Shown here: piece after piece, positions 23,685 through 36,500 of the stretch
How the letters are laid out: the number at the start of each line of letters is the position of its first letter
Position numbering within the stretch: the stretch's first letter is position 1
Assembly (NCBI GenBank): GCA_029948255.1
Contig: JALIZF010001916.1
Coordinates: forward strand, 434,001 to 498,000
Length of the DNA stretch: 64,000 bases
Direction of reading: 5' to 3'
Source of the DNA: Telmatactis stephensoni
Taxonomy: Eukaryota > Cnidaria > Anthozoa > Actiniaria > Isophelliidae
Made by a program: the position numbers and the translations under genes
The notes under the pieces: model-generated
The model's input: only the letters and a program-made list of their open reading frames with translations
Databases searched by the model: none
What the model was told of the DNA's origin: nothing

Positions 23685-24782
23685 TCACTTGGTGTCATCT
23701 TGTTCATCAATATGTGAAACTTTTTCTGGAATGGGTATGTCATCTTCACCATCATCAAGGGGCCTCTTTAGTGGAGCAACTTCACTAAAACGTTCTTTAC
23801 TCTTTTTGATGAGATCTTGGACTTCCACTACAAATGACCTCATAGCTGGTATAACATCTTCTATCCAAGGTACTACTTCAAATTTCCAATGAGTTTCATG
23901 GTCTTCTTCATTGAACCTTTCCAGAAGGATCCCATCTTCTCTGTCGTACAAGTAAAGGTAGGCTTGTAATTGAATTAAATCATAAATGGGCTGCATGAAT
24001 TTATATATTCTGTTTTTGACTTCAATGACTGTATCTCCCATGAGAGCATCTGCACGGCCTACAAGTGTCCATGAAATTCCATCATACTGTATCAACTTCA
24101 TGGCCAGCAAATCTTCCACCTCAGAAAACTCAACATCTTTTTTCATTCCAAACACTTTAATTGCCTTATTTTCAAGATTTATCCCTCTGGTCTTTTGCAG
24201 GCTTGATTCTACAGCTTTTTTGACCTGGTCGTTTTTTATTCCTTTCTTTTCACAAATTTGCTTAGCTGATTCAGAAATTGGCTTCTTTTCACTCTTTGAT
24301 AGTTTTTGAGCCTCTTGGAACAACTCAATTTGCTGGATGTGAGCGTCTTTCAAGAGCTTTTCATCACGGTAATTCTTGATTGTACGACATTTCAACTCCT
24401 TTGCAATTTTAAATCGCAATGCTACATAGTGGGAAACACTCCTCTTTTCTGGGAAGATTTCTTGAAGAACTTTGATAAAGGACTTTTCTTCTCTGTCCCA
24501 ATTTTCAGTCAGAATAGCCGCGAGGGATTCCTTGGCGTTGGAATGGTTGGTGTCTTGGCAGTAGTCATTTATCAATGCTGCTACTTCATTTCTGTATTCA
24601 ACAGCGTTAGCCAAACAAAAAGAACGACTATCCGCTCTCTCCCAAACCTTGAACATAGTTTCATGTCTTGGCTGGTGTCTATGACGGCCCATGATGCTCG
24701 CAACTTCACTGGCATTGATTGTGATCCAAGAAGAACTTGTTCCCACCATTATTTTGAAATCGACAAAGTTTAGGAAAACCAC
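23685..24782 (-). CDS. Intronless PD-(D/E)XK nuclease-like protein, paralogue B
   Basis: A single frame of 365 residues. Met12 (24,749) is probably the real start, because TINASEVASIMGRH then aligns with paralogue A. The same core motifs occur in order: Glu204 in RGINLE, Asp245 in VGRAD, Glu254-x-Lys256 in VIEVKNR, and LIQLQAYLYLYD at 269-280. The block ICEKKGIKNDQVKKAV aligns with ICEKKEITDEKTKK of paralogue A. All presumed metal-binding residues are kept in both copies although the rest has diverged strongly, so both look under selection. The tail is acidic and Pro-rich. There are no introns. The function is probably DNA end processing; partner proteins such as an annealase are not seen in the window. 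Confidence 0.8.
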   Translation of the reverse strand: MVFLNFVDFKIMVGTSSSWITINASEVASIMGRHRHQPRHETMFKVWERADSRSFCLANAVEYRNEVAALINDYCQDTNHSNAKESLAAILTENWDREEKSFIKVLQEIFPEKRSVSHYVALRFKIAKELKCRTIKNYRDEKLLKDAHIQQIELFQEAQKLSKSEKKPISESAKQICEKKGIKNDQVKKAVESSLQKTRGINLENKAIKVFGMKKDVEFSEVEDLLAMKLIQYDGISWTLVGRADALMGDTVIEVKNRIYKFMQPIYDLIQLQAYLYLYDREDGILLERFNEEDHETHWKFEVVPWIEDVIPAMRSFVVEVQDLIKKSKERFSEVAPLKRPLDDGEDDIPIPEKVSHIDEQDDTK

Positions 24783-24953
24783 TTCAATGTCGATGAAACG
24801 TTTGATAAAATCGACGACAAAGTCTCTACGAAGAAGAGTTCGATGCAGTCACAAACGATCTAACAGCAGAACCTATTGTTGTCGCGATAAATGAGAGTTT
24901 ATATATCGCAGAATGAATATATAATGCAGGCAAGATCAGACTTGTCCAAGAAT

Positions 24954-24985
24954 GTTTACGCGGGAAAACATTATGCAAGGCGTTC
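24954..24985 (-). promoter_or_regulatory. E2F-like site plus CAAGGCGTTCC motif upstream of paralogue B
   Basis: tttacgcgggaaaa (24,954-24,967) followed by caaggcgttcc (24,975-24,985) repeats the arrangement upstream of paralogue A. It lies 170-205 bp from the start codon, depending on which Met is used. Conservation against a diverged background suggests a shared promoter element duplicated with the gene. Confidence 0.5.
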
Positions 24986-25219
24986 CTAGTATTGTCTGCG
25001 AGGGAATGAAAACTAGCCAGCAACGCCTGTAAACAAACTACCTACCAAATGGTGAAAAGTTGAGATTTCGTTCAAAAATGAAGCAAAAACGCTAAAGTAT
25101 GTAATTATAAAGGTAAATATATCCTGAACTTGTCTTTTTTATGGTTCATAATTTGTTAAAAATCGAATAATTTGATTGATCTTCTTAATTTTCATGACAA
25201 GAAGAATGTCAGTGTGGAC

Positions 25220-28200
25220 ATGTCAGTTGTAAAACCAGATTTCCAGAAGCTGTCAGCAGGAAAAAGTCCTCAGAGAAATCACACTGTCTCAGCTAGGGTA
25301 TATAAGTGTAATATGTGAACGTTCGTTTTTGAAAGAATTTAATTATAATTGAATTATTTATGTATATAATATATTTTCTCTTTTGCATGTGTGATAATTT
25401 CAGTCCAGACAAGTTCCAAGTCGGCAAACACTAGGGTACATAATTTCTTTTCTGTCCTATTATACTTAAACTAGCTATTTCTAATAGAAAGTGAAATGCT
25501 GCGAGCAAAAAACAGCTGGTGTATCCACGTTAGCAGAACTGTTCCCCTAAAACTCACGAAAGTACACCGCTTTGTCTGATATATCGAATGTTTCTTGTTT
25601 ATCTCCTGTGCGTTGTGTGACGAACACTGCTAGTTGACCTTCAATATTGAACTAGACGCACTCGTGCGTTCACTCGTGCCCATGTAAAAGGGAGCCCAAA
25701 ATCAGCCGTAAAAAGGACATTTAGATCAGTAGCTGCCGCTACAGTAAGAGCGATTGACATGTTGTCGTTAATAAACATTTTAACAAGACGCACCTCGAAC
25801 CGTACACTGGTTGCCTGTAGTTCAACAAGCCGCAGTAGTAAAGACCTTTAATTTGTCTGTCAACAGCTATTCATGCAAAAATTTTGTACCGCTGATCGAA
25901 TGTATCGCGTGCTCGTCTAGTGACATCCTTGAATCGACTCTCGATACGGTATGGACTTGAACCGCTGATCGTATGTATCGCATGCTCGTCTAGTGACATC
26001 CACAGATTACACTGTGTTCCGAATAGGAGGCTACTCGCTTCGCTCGCAGCAATTATTCTCTTTTAGTGCTTTTAATTAATAGTTGATATGGTTGGCAATT
26101 AATTCTAGGTCATCGACATTCACTTCAAACAATGACAGAGAAACAGAGGAAGATCGGCAAGCTGTAATAAATCAATACCTCCGAGATACAAATCTCTTGC
26201 CAGTGTTAAATTCATGGGTAGTTCTAATAGCTGGTCTAGAGGAGTTGCCATATAACCCTTACCCAACACTTGTATGGTATGCAAGAAGGCATGCAGAAAG
26301 GTAGAAGTGATATATTGCATGTGGAAATGACTCAATTATTAAAATTACAAATTTAACCTCTCTTACAGTTCTCTGTGCATCTCAATAGAATGCTAACTCT
26401 GATATACTTTATCAAAATATATAAACAATTTGTTTTCTGTAGGTTTCACATGTTTAAAGAGGACGAGGATGCTATTCTTCAGAAAATTGGTAAAACAATG
26501 CTTGTAAAACCCTAAACAAACTACTAGTAACTCAATAAATGATATTTTCTTTTTCTTTACAAGATGACACAGTGTATAAAGTTGGAGTACATATATCCAG
26601 GACACATGACAACCCTCCATGGTGGGGTCTTCACTCTATTCTCAAAGCAGTTAACACTAAGAGTTTGGAGCAATTTCATTGGTTGATGAGACACAGTGTT
26701 TTTGATGTTCCTGAATTTGACGAGAATGAAGTAAAGTAGCATCTTATATCTGGTTTCAAATGGCTAGCTTGTGTGTGGTCCAGGCATGGATTTATGGGAG
26801 GGGTGTGGGGAGAGCAAACTCCCCCCTGAGATGACTTTGGGTCTTTTTCTTCTTGGTACTTTTAAAAATGTCCTCTGGATCCCCTGCACAGTTTCTGATT
26901 TCTTAAACACTGAACCAACCCCCTCCTAATGTACACAGAGAATCAATACATATACATGTATAGAACTGCAGGGGGGGGGGGGGGGGTAACACAGTAATGG
27001 TAGACAAGGGGTGGCTTCCTAGAGTGTCATCAAAATGAATTAGAGGATTGGTACAGGTTGTACAAAATTTTCTGACATGAATCACCTTCCTCCAAATATA
27101 AATGTAAGGATGAGAAGAAATATTGTTGACATGTTTCTGTTTTAATATTTCAACTGCTCTCCATTTATATTTAAACTTTATGCCCACATAAACATTTTTG
27201 AATACTTCCTCCAAATATTTGACCCTTGAGGCCAAGATGGCCACAGGGTCATTGATGTTACCCTTAAAATAAACTCACTAAATGATAATTCCAATATTTG
27301 ATTACTGACCACTGTATTTTCATATTCCAGTGTGCTATCCATAAGCCTATTGCTGTTCTTGTTGGTCCATGTGTTTTTACTGGATCACTGTACCAAAATA
27401 TCTCCACAATTCAGCTTAGACTAGAGTATGGTATCTCAGGACACCAACTTGATACTGTGAGTTATCCATCCCTTAATGATTCCCCACCCCTCCCTTCCTA
27501 TTGCCACTATTGCCAGTCCTAAGGGGGGAGGGGTGTCCTAAAAGGGGGGGGGGGGTATTACCTAGACGCTGTAAGTTATCCAGTATTCACCACCCCTCCC
27601 TATTGCCAAACCCAGGGGTAATAACTAGATGCTGTAAGTTATTGATGATCCCTCCCTTCCTTCCTGTTGCCACTTCTGGGGGGATACTTATGCATGAGGT
27701 GTTAATGAAGGAAATCCTAAAAAGTCCAATTATGAGGCTAAGAACAACCCCCCAAAAAGGTACACTGCTGGCAAAGGAACCCAAAAGGACTAATTTTTAT
27801 TGTTATGAAAGTAATAACCACAAGACTTGGTAAAATTTGCTACCAAAAGTCAAATTTTCAAAATTTAATCCCCACTGCCCCCCTCCCAAGACTTTGCACC
27901 TCCATGTCCCCCACCCCCCAAAAAAGTTTTGCATCTCCATGTCACCCTCATGCGTGAATAGTGCACCCCCCTGGGTTGCTACTATATCCTCAAACATGAC
28001 ATAACAATCTTTATTCTATTTGTCAGGGCTTTTTTAGCCTATGTATAATGCGCTTTTCAAACTTCTTTTTTTCAAGGCTGCTAAAACATTTGCAAACCTA
28101 GTTCTTCATGGAATTAAAAGAATGGAAGTTGATGATACTTACATACTCATGGGTTTGTAACCAACATACTAGCCTTCATTACAGCTGTTTTATATGGGTA

Positions 28201-30508
28201 GCCTGCGTTGCTGGCGGTCTACGGTTTTGGGGTTGAGAGAAAATGAAAGACCGCCTGCCCAAATATGTTGGGTTTTCGAGTTGTCCGTCCACTGGTGAAT
28301 GGGAATTACTGATTGGCTGACATGCTGTCAATCAAAATGAAATGTCATGAAATTGATATCTGTCACTAGCCTAGGATCAAAACAAAATGGTGGCCGACAC
28401 AAATGAACTATTGATAAAGAAAGCGCTGTTATATCTACAAAATCACAATCGCAATATTATTCTCAAAGACAAACAACATAAAGCTGTGTATGAGTTACTT
28501 CAAGGTAATGATGTCTTGGGAGTTTTACCAACAAGTTTTGGGAAAAGCATGATTTTCACCATGTTTTTTAATTTATTTTTCTACACTCGAGTAAACATGT
28601 CAAATTACGCTCTCATTCTGATTGGTTGTGAAAAGCAGTGGTCCGTTATGGTTCGATGAGCAGGTCAGTAGGTGGCTCTTGAAAACCCAACATATTGGGG
28701 CAGGCGGTCTTTCATTTTCTCTCCGCCCCCAAAACTGCAGACCGCTAGCAACGCAGGCTATATATGGGAGAAAACTGAACTACATCTAATGTTAGTCTCC
28801 TTTCAAGCTGTGTTCACAGCTGTGTTGATGAGAGAACATCCTCGTGGATGTAAGGAAGACTACACTAATGCCTGCAATGGAGGCTATACTACAGTGGTGT
28901 AGTAAGGGGGGAGCCAGGTGCCCCCCTAAATTTTTGGACTTGAGCCTTCATCTAAAGGATGATGTCAATGACATCATTTTAAAGTTTTACTTTTAATTTA
29001 ATTCACAATATTCAAATGTTATCTCAAGTATACTCTGCACTTAGGACAAAGTTTTGCTTTTGTCCCAAAACATTCTTCCTGGGGAAATTCAGGAAGTTAA
29101 CATATTTTGGCAGGAACTGGACCGTGAAATTTAATCTTTCCATTGACTGCCTCACCCCCTTTTGCTCAGGCCTCACTACACTCCTGCTCTACTAATTATA
29201 ATGTTAAAGTTTTACCAACTTGTTTACTAATTAAAACAATGTTACAATTAACAGAAGTGTTTGTTCCACAAGTCATTGATCATACTTGGTATGACACTCG
29301 AATGGACGTACAAGACAATCATGGAAAATGAGGTGAGATTTTTGTAATCAAACCATATAATTTGTAAATGAAAGTTTATTTCTGGATGTAGTAGTAACAT
29401 TCTTCTCATATTTAATTCAGGAAGAGTTCCTTGCCTTGGTTCAGTTGGCTGCCAAAGGACAACAGTTTGTCATTGCTGAGGTAAATTGTTTCCAGATACA
29501 GTGGAATCTCTTTAAAGCAGGACACTCAAGGGCTAAAGAGAAGTGTCTGTAATGTAGAGGTCTCTGTCTTATAGAGGATTTCATTTATAAGGAAATGTAT
29601 GGTTGGGACATAGAAACCTGTTCGTTTTATAGAGGTGTCCTGTATTATGGAGGTGTCCAGCAAGGAGAGTTTTCACTGTACTATAGCTTTGGTCCTCAGG
29701 GTCTCTGAATCCAAAAATATTTCAGCATGTTGTCACTTTTGCAAACTATACAATATTCTGCATTTCTTTGTATCGTTTCTATAGTCTTTGTTTATGTTGA
29801 CACCAAACAGTGGACGTTACAAAAGAGGAGAAATACAGTTTAACTTCAATTTTATGAGAGTTGAACTTGGCAGGTTGGTATTAAAGTCAAACTGGAAAAC
29901 CATAGGCAATAGAAGATTGAGGATAGATAGAAAGAAAATGGTAATGGTAATAGGTATGGTAAGGGTATGGGAGGAAGAAAATGATTTAAACTGAGAAACT
30001 GTAGACAGTGGAAGATGGAGGACGGAAAGAAAGAAAAGAGACAGAGAGAGAGAGATAGAGAAAAGAAGGAAGAAGGGAGAAAAGTTCAATATCCCTTTTA
30101 ACCAAGATATATCACTAAGTCTATAAACCGTTTTAATTGTTCTCAAGTTATTTCGGTGTTTGACAGGACCATAAGTGAGTCAACTCTGCCATATCGCAGT
30201 GCATACGAAGGTGTTTTTGACAGCCACTCATCATTAGTTAACTACCTTGCTTGGTTTGAGAATGTCAGTCGACCTGACCATACACCAGAATTTCGTGAAA
30301 CCACAACAAGTACGACTAAAAGTAAGTACATTTGAGCCATCGTCAAGTGAACAACCTTGGGACCAGAAATGATAAATTGGTGTCTACATATTTAGGGTTA
30401 AAATGTCAAATGAATGGACTAGAATTTATGTGCGCTTGTTGTGTGCTTTCCAAAAAATTCTATTAGTTGGGGTTCAACTTAAAAGAAATGGAATATTTGT
30501 GCTCACGC

Positions 30509-30583
<75 letters not shown>

Positions 30584-33500
30584 TCTTTATTGTATAGTTA
30601 ATAAACATAGCTATACTTACAAAATATAAACTAAAAATAAAAAAATCAAAATTGGTAATTAAAAATCCTAAGTCTAAAATAGATAAAAGCGGTACTAATA
30701 CTATATTGTTTATTATATCTAAACCCCTAAATTGTATGAGAATGCAAGGCGATTATTAAAGGCGCCTTTATACCGCTCGGTTTTAACCATGGGTTTTCTT
30801 GCATTAGAATTCCTAAGATTGTATTTAGTGCGTATCTTGCTTGGTAAAATATTAAATAATGGATGTTCTGGAGAATTCTCAATTCTTTTAAATAATCTTA
30901 GATCTGTTTCCTCCAATATTTTCACTATATCGATGCGTTGTAATATATACCTACGCTTGAGACATCTATCTAAAAAATTTTGCACTGTAGTTAGTTCAGG
31001 TCTAGAGGAACCATAGCCAGGGGAAAACATAAATGTAAACAAAAGTTTTAGAAAGGGTTATCTGGTAAATATGATATTTATTTTCCAGGAAGTACAGGAC
31101 TATTTTCCAAGTCAAAGAAGAAGCCATCACCAAACCCCAGTGCGTACGTGCCTTCATCTACACGTACGGACTTGCGCGGGTTTGTATCAGGGACTACGGA
31201 CAGCACGGAATATCCTAATGATGGTCCTTATGCTCCAAATATACAAGAAAAATTGCGGTATGTAACATTAGGACAGGACTAACGTATTTAACGCATTGAC
31301 GCACACCATTAACGAATTCTCTCATCGCTCAGTGCCTTTGAAGAGCACAAAGATCCATCGTCACCTCAAGTTGCTGTTATTTTTTACATGTTTACATTCA
31401 AAACATTAATTTCTCTTTCTTTTTCAACAGCAATTTTTTCACCGCCAAGATATCATCTTTACCAGGAGAAGAAAACCTATTTTCCATGCTTCATTACATA
31501 ATACTAATGTTGCTGCTAGATAGGTGAGTTCTTGGAGTAAATAGTGTTATATAATAATCAATAAAGGCTCTGATTCACGATATCTTTTAGAGCCTAATGC
31601 TTCGAAGTTGTAATTGTTGCGCGTGTCATTACAAAAGACGACCGCAGACAACTTTGCAACAATGTTGCTGATGCGACTTTACGCGCAAAGTTAAGGTTCG
31701 TACACACGGTGTAACATTTCTTGAAACATTTGCTGAAACATCGCGCGCAACACAATGTTGCAGCGTGTGTCCATCCATTCCAATGTTTCGCGAAACGTTG
31801 CGCGCAACAGACGCATAGGTAGGATCGAGTTCTACTTCTGCAACTGTCCAGAACTGTTGCGCGCAACATTGCACGAGATGTTTCAGTGGTGGACACACGG
31901 TACAACCGTGTTGCGCGCGGTGTTTCAGCAAATGTTTCGGGAAACGTTGCACCGTGTGTCCGGGCCTTTAAGCAACAACGAAGTTTGCTCTTGCCGAACA
32001 TTGCTTGCAATTTTGCAGGGAGTGTCTAAGCTTAATTACCTTTATTTCAGGGACAACGAAGAGAACTATACTGGGCTGATAGAAGCAGCAAGACTTCTAC
32101 AAAGTACATTATACAATCTGCATTCACTGATGGACGAAAATACTGTGCTCCAAGGGCTTGTTCAATGGTTTTTACATATTGAGGTACTTTATCAGACTTC
32201 TCGATACATTCCGTAACGTTAGCACCCCCTTGTTTATTCTCTGTGCCGACGCCAAGATTTACGGAACGGTGAAGAGGAGATGACTGGAGAAAACAACGCT
32301 CACACAATCTTACACGCGTGCATGACTGTCTCTAGCAATTAAGACTTTTAAGTAAAAACTTTACATAATATATTTTATAAATATTTCTTTTTCTCGGTAT
32401 CTCTATCTCTAGAGTGATGATTCGTATGTAGTACAAAACTTCTTCATTCAGTATCGTGAACACTTGAAAGAGCTTATGTGTAACGAACTGTAAGTAGACG
32501 GCTTCTTCTGCAGTTGTTGTTGTTGCTGTTGCTGTTGTTGTTGTTGCTGTTGTTGTTGTTGTTGTTGTTTGCTGTAAAACTTGTCTAAAAATTGGTGCCT
32601 ACTGTTGCAAGGAGATATTGGTTAAAGGAGGACAGTGTATTCTTTTTGTCGCCAGGCAGGAACGCAGCAGCGAATTCAAGGATGCAGGTCGTACCTTACT
32701 CGACAGACTGGACGCCATCGTAAACACCCCCAGTTCTCGTTCCTCTCAATCAAATGAGTTCGTCACCCTTCCGCTTACAACTCAGGTTAGTTGTCACAGT
32801 GTCTGGTTTTCTCTCCTTGTGATGGTCAAGAGAAATTCTCGTTTGTTTTACAGGTCGTCAAGGAATTACAGTTGATAAATCTATACTGTACAACCATTAT
32901 GTTGGCTTCAGTAGATGATGCACTGAACTTTTGTCCGACTTTGAAGGTAAAGGGTTTAGGTTTGGTGCTTATCACCGGAAGAGTTGAAGACCTGCAGTCA
33001 GTGAGATATCACTGAATTCCTGCGCAGGCAATGTTTTGTCAGACATTAATGTGAAATGTAAAGGTAAAAAGGTAAAGCACTATATTTAACGTCGGAAGTT
33101 CCTTCAGCTAGAAGCAAAGCTATAAGCTAGTCTCCCAGGAAGCCGACGGTGCGCTCATTCTACCCCTCTCTCCATCAGTGCTCCGTTTTACGGGTACTTA
33201 AAGCGAAGGATCGAACTCGGGACCTCTCGCACCGAAAGCCGCGCACTAACCAACTGTGCCATGCTTGTGAAAACAGAGTAAAGAATGAGAGATGTTGTTA
33301 TCACCAAACTGGAAAAGACGAGAGAAATTTACAATTCTGAAACTTGCAAAACAACACCAGAACACATTTCGTTACTGCAACATTGATGTATGCCAATGTT
33401 GTAATTATGATAATACTTGATAAAATGAAATAATGAAATAAAACAATGGAATAAAATAATTGATTTTCAGAGTTATTTTCCTCCTGTGAACACCGCTGGT

Positions 33501-36500
33501 CATAGTCTGTATACGTCGTACAACTTTAAACATGGCGTCGAAGTGTTGTCCATCTTGGGCCAGGATAGTATGTGTGAGTACATTCAAATAGGAATTTATC
33601 TTTACGTTACTGCGTCATCTTTATCCCAGTGACGTATCATTAGTTTCCTCATAAGGTAGAAATTCACATTACTTGTTCAAACACTTGCGTAAAAAAACTT
33701 TATTATAATGAGGGTGACATACATTACTAGTAAACCAGTACTTTTCATTGTGGCCCTCGATTACAAAATTCCAATTAGCTGGCAGGAGTCAAACCAGTTA
33801 TTTACAAACATGGTTGAGAAGCTGAATCTGAATCGAGTTTCAATATTTAATAACAAAATTCAAATTATATTTGGCGATATGACGTTCATGGTTAATCTTT
33901 TGTTGACCCGTTTGAGGAGACCAAATAATGATGTAAGATTGATACTTTTATAGATTTGAACAGAGAACAAGCAAAAAAGACGGTTCCCGCCCCAGCATCC
34001 ATTGCAAACCAAGCTACCATTCTTAAGGTAATTGGAAACATTTGTAAGCTTGGCTTTGATCACGAATGCAGATCTCAGTTTATTTTATTCTATTTCAGTA
34101 CTTCGTTGACGCGAGACTGGATCAAACGTTCGAAGAGTTTCTTGGTCACGTGCTAAGTGGTAGTACTCTCCCTCCCAACCCTTACCCAAGACTTGTTACT
34201 GCCCTACGTGATGCCGCTGTTAGGTAGTACTGCAGGCGTATTTACTTATGTGGATTCTTTTCCAAAGAGTCGATTGGCTCTTGTAAAAAACTAACAGCCA
34301 TCGTTCTTTTTTTACAGAATGGAAATGTTTGGTGAAAAACGAGAAAAACTAGTACCCAGACTTCTACCTGGCTCGGCTCAGATTGTAGAGACTAAAAATT
34401 TCATTTATAGCTGTCCTGGGTCCGAGGCCTACGGTAGGTCACGTGTGCGTGCATGTCAAAGTAAAACGCAGGTTTCCTTTCTAGGCCTTGTTTACATGAA
34501 AGCGAGATGTCCCTGGTATCTGAGATAACTCTTTTATTATTAGGAGCAAGGATGGCACAGTTGGTTAGTGCGCGGTCTTCAGTGCGAGAGGTCCCGAGTT
34601 CAATCCCCAGTGACTTCACATCCTTGTTTCGACTTCTTTCCTTTCCGTGTAGCTTTAATTGGCTTTAAATACGCTTAAAACGGAGCACTGATGTATAGAG
34701 GGGTTAGAGGGCGCACCTTCGAACGCTTGATACATGAGCCTTTGGCTCGGGAGACTGGGCAACTACTCCCCACGATTTCGAAGTAAAACATTAGCCTTTG
34801 TCTTTCTTTTTTTGGCCCTTTTTCATAAGGAAGCAGAAGAAACAACTCTTTTGTTTTTAGTGTCCACAGGGTAAAGAAAACAAAAGAGTTATCGCAGGTA
34901 CCCCACACCCTACAGCAGCGTTTTTTTCCTGATCCTCAGATCCTCGCCAGAGAGCGAGGGAAACCTCTGCCAGCCCTCGCGACTTTCCAGGCTGAGCATG
35001 CACAAAGATGACTTAGCAAAATGTAATTTTTACGAGCCAGCGATGCCTTGCGAGTTTAACTCCCATGCGCATGATAACATTTGCATACAAAATCCGGGCA
35101 GGGGTTACTTTTCCCTTGTTCCGCGAAGGGAATAGAAAAGGGACCTATGCTCGCAGACTGCTCGCAGGATATATCCCAAGCAACGTAAAAACAGAGCGTC
35201 AGAGCAGTTTTGCGCACTACCTACGACATTCTTACGATGATAGAATGACAGTCTTACGTTGACAGAACGACATTCTTACGAATACAGAACGACATTCTTA
35301 CGATGACAGAACGACAGTCTTACGATGACTGAATGACAGCCTTACGATGACAGAACGACAGTCTTACGATGACAGAACGACAGTCTTACGTTGACAAAAC
35401 GATAGTCTTACGATGACAGAGCGAAAGTCTTACGAACAGTGCACTAATTTATGTTTCAGGTCTCATTAGTGCTGTAGGTGCTCTTGACAGTAAACATTAC
35501 AACATATTACTCACCAAGCTTGGTGTAGTTCACAACAATGTCAGTACTCGAGTTACAGATGCAGGGATCAAGGTATGTCACAAGTGGACGTCCAAATAAA
35601 CACGTTACTTAAACTCACGAGGATTGTTCTATGCAGGTCTGCGTGCAGCGTTTGCGCGTTGTTTGGTTGTAAGCAGTGGTTTTGTATGCGCTCTCTTTGG
35701 TTGTTAGCGGTTTGGAGCTTTGTAAAGCTCATGCAGCTTTTTTTGTTGCGCGTACAGCAGTTGCACGGTTTGTCCACCTCTGCAACAGTTGCGCACAAGA
35801 GTTTCAGGAGTGGAATTGAGTTCTACTTCTGCAATTTTTTCTGCAACCTTTCTGCACGCAACATTCACTTTTCCACACACGATGCTGTTGCGTGTAACGT
35901 TGCGGAAATGTTTGCATTGTGTGTACGGGTTTTAACCTGCGCAAAGTTGAACAAGTGTTGGTATTCCGCGCAAAAATGTGTGACACACGATGCAACACTA
36001 GCCTCCTACGCAGGCGTTTTTTGTCTCGATCCAGTAAATTTCCCTTGTGGCGAGGGAAATTTACTGGATCGAGACTAAAAACGCCTGCGTAGAAAGCTAT
36101 TGTAACACACGATTCATTCCAAATATCAAATGTCTGTCCTTATGTTGTTTATTTGTTTGTTTGTTTGTTTGTTTGTTTGTTTGTTTCGCTACCACAAGTA
36201 ATTGTACAATCAATAAAAACTAATACTGTATGGAATGTGTCGGTGACGCAACAGTATGTTGTTTCGATAGGCTACTGTTGGTCTTGCCGTGACAGGTTTC
36301 ACTCCTCTCTATGGTCGAATGATGCCGTATTTACACCAAATTGAACTAGAGGAACATTACTTTGTACAAGGACCAGTAAACGCAAGGATGGATGTCATCA
36401 ATTACTTCATTAAACTTGGTAGGTGTCCCAAGAGGGAGTAAAGAGCGGAGATTCGCTGAGAAAATACTATTTTTTACGAGGCATACTTATTTCTTTGAGA

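Noticed and set aside
24306..24773. 155-residue plus-strand frame opposite nuclease paralogue B
   Set aside because: Antisense shadow of the coding frame, no independent signal.
30403..30597. Frame with a poly-Asn run
   Set aside because: Translation of the (AAT)n tail of the LINE remnant.
34550..34620. tRNA gene suggested by A- and B-box sequences
   Set aside because: No acceptor stem or complete cloverleaf; the boxes are followed by a shared SINE body present in three copies.
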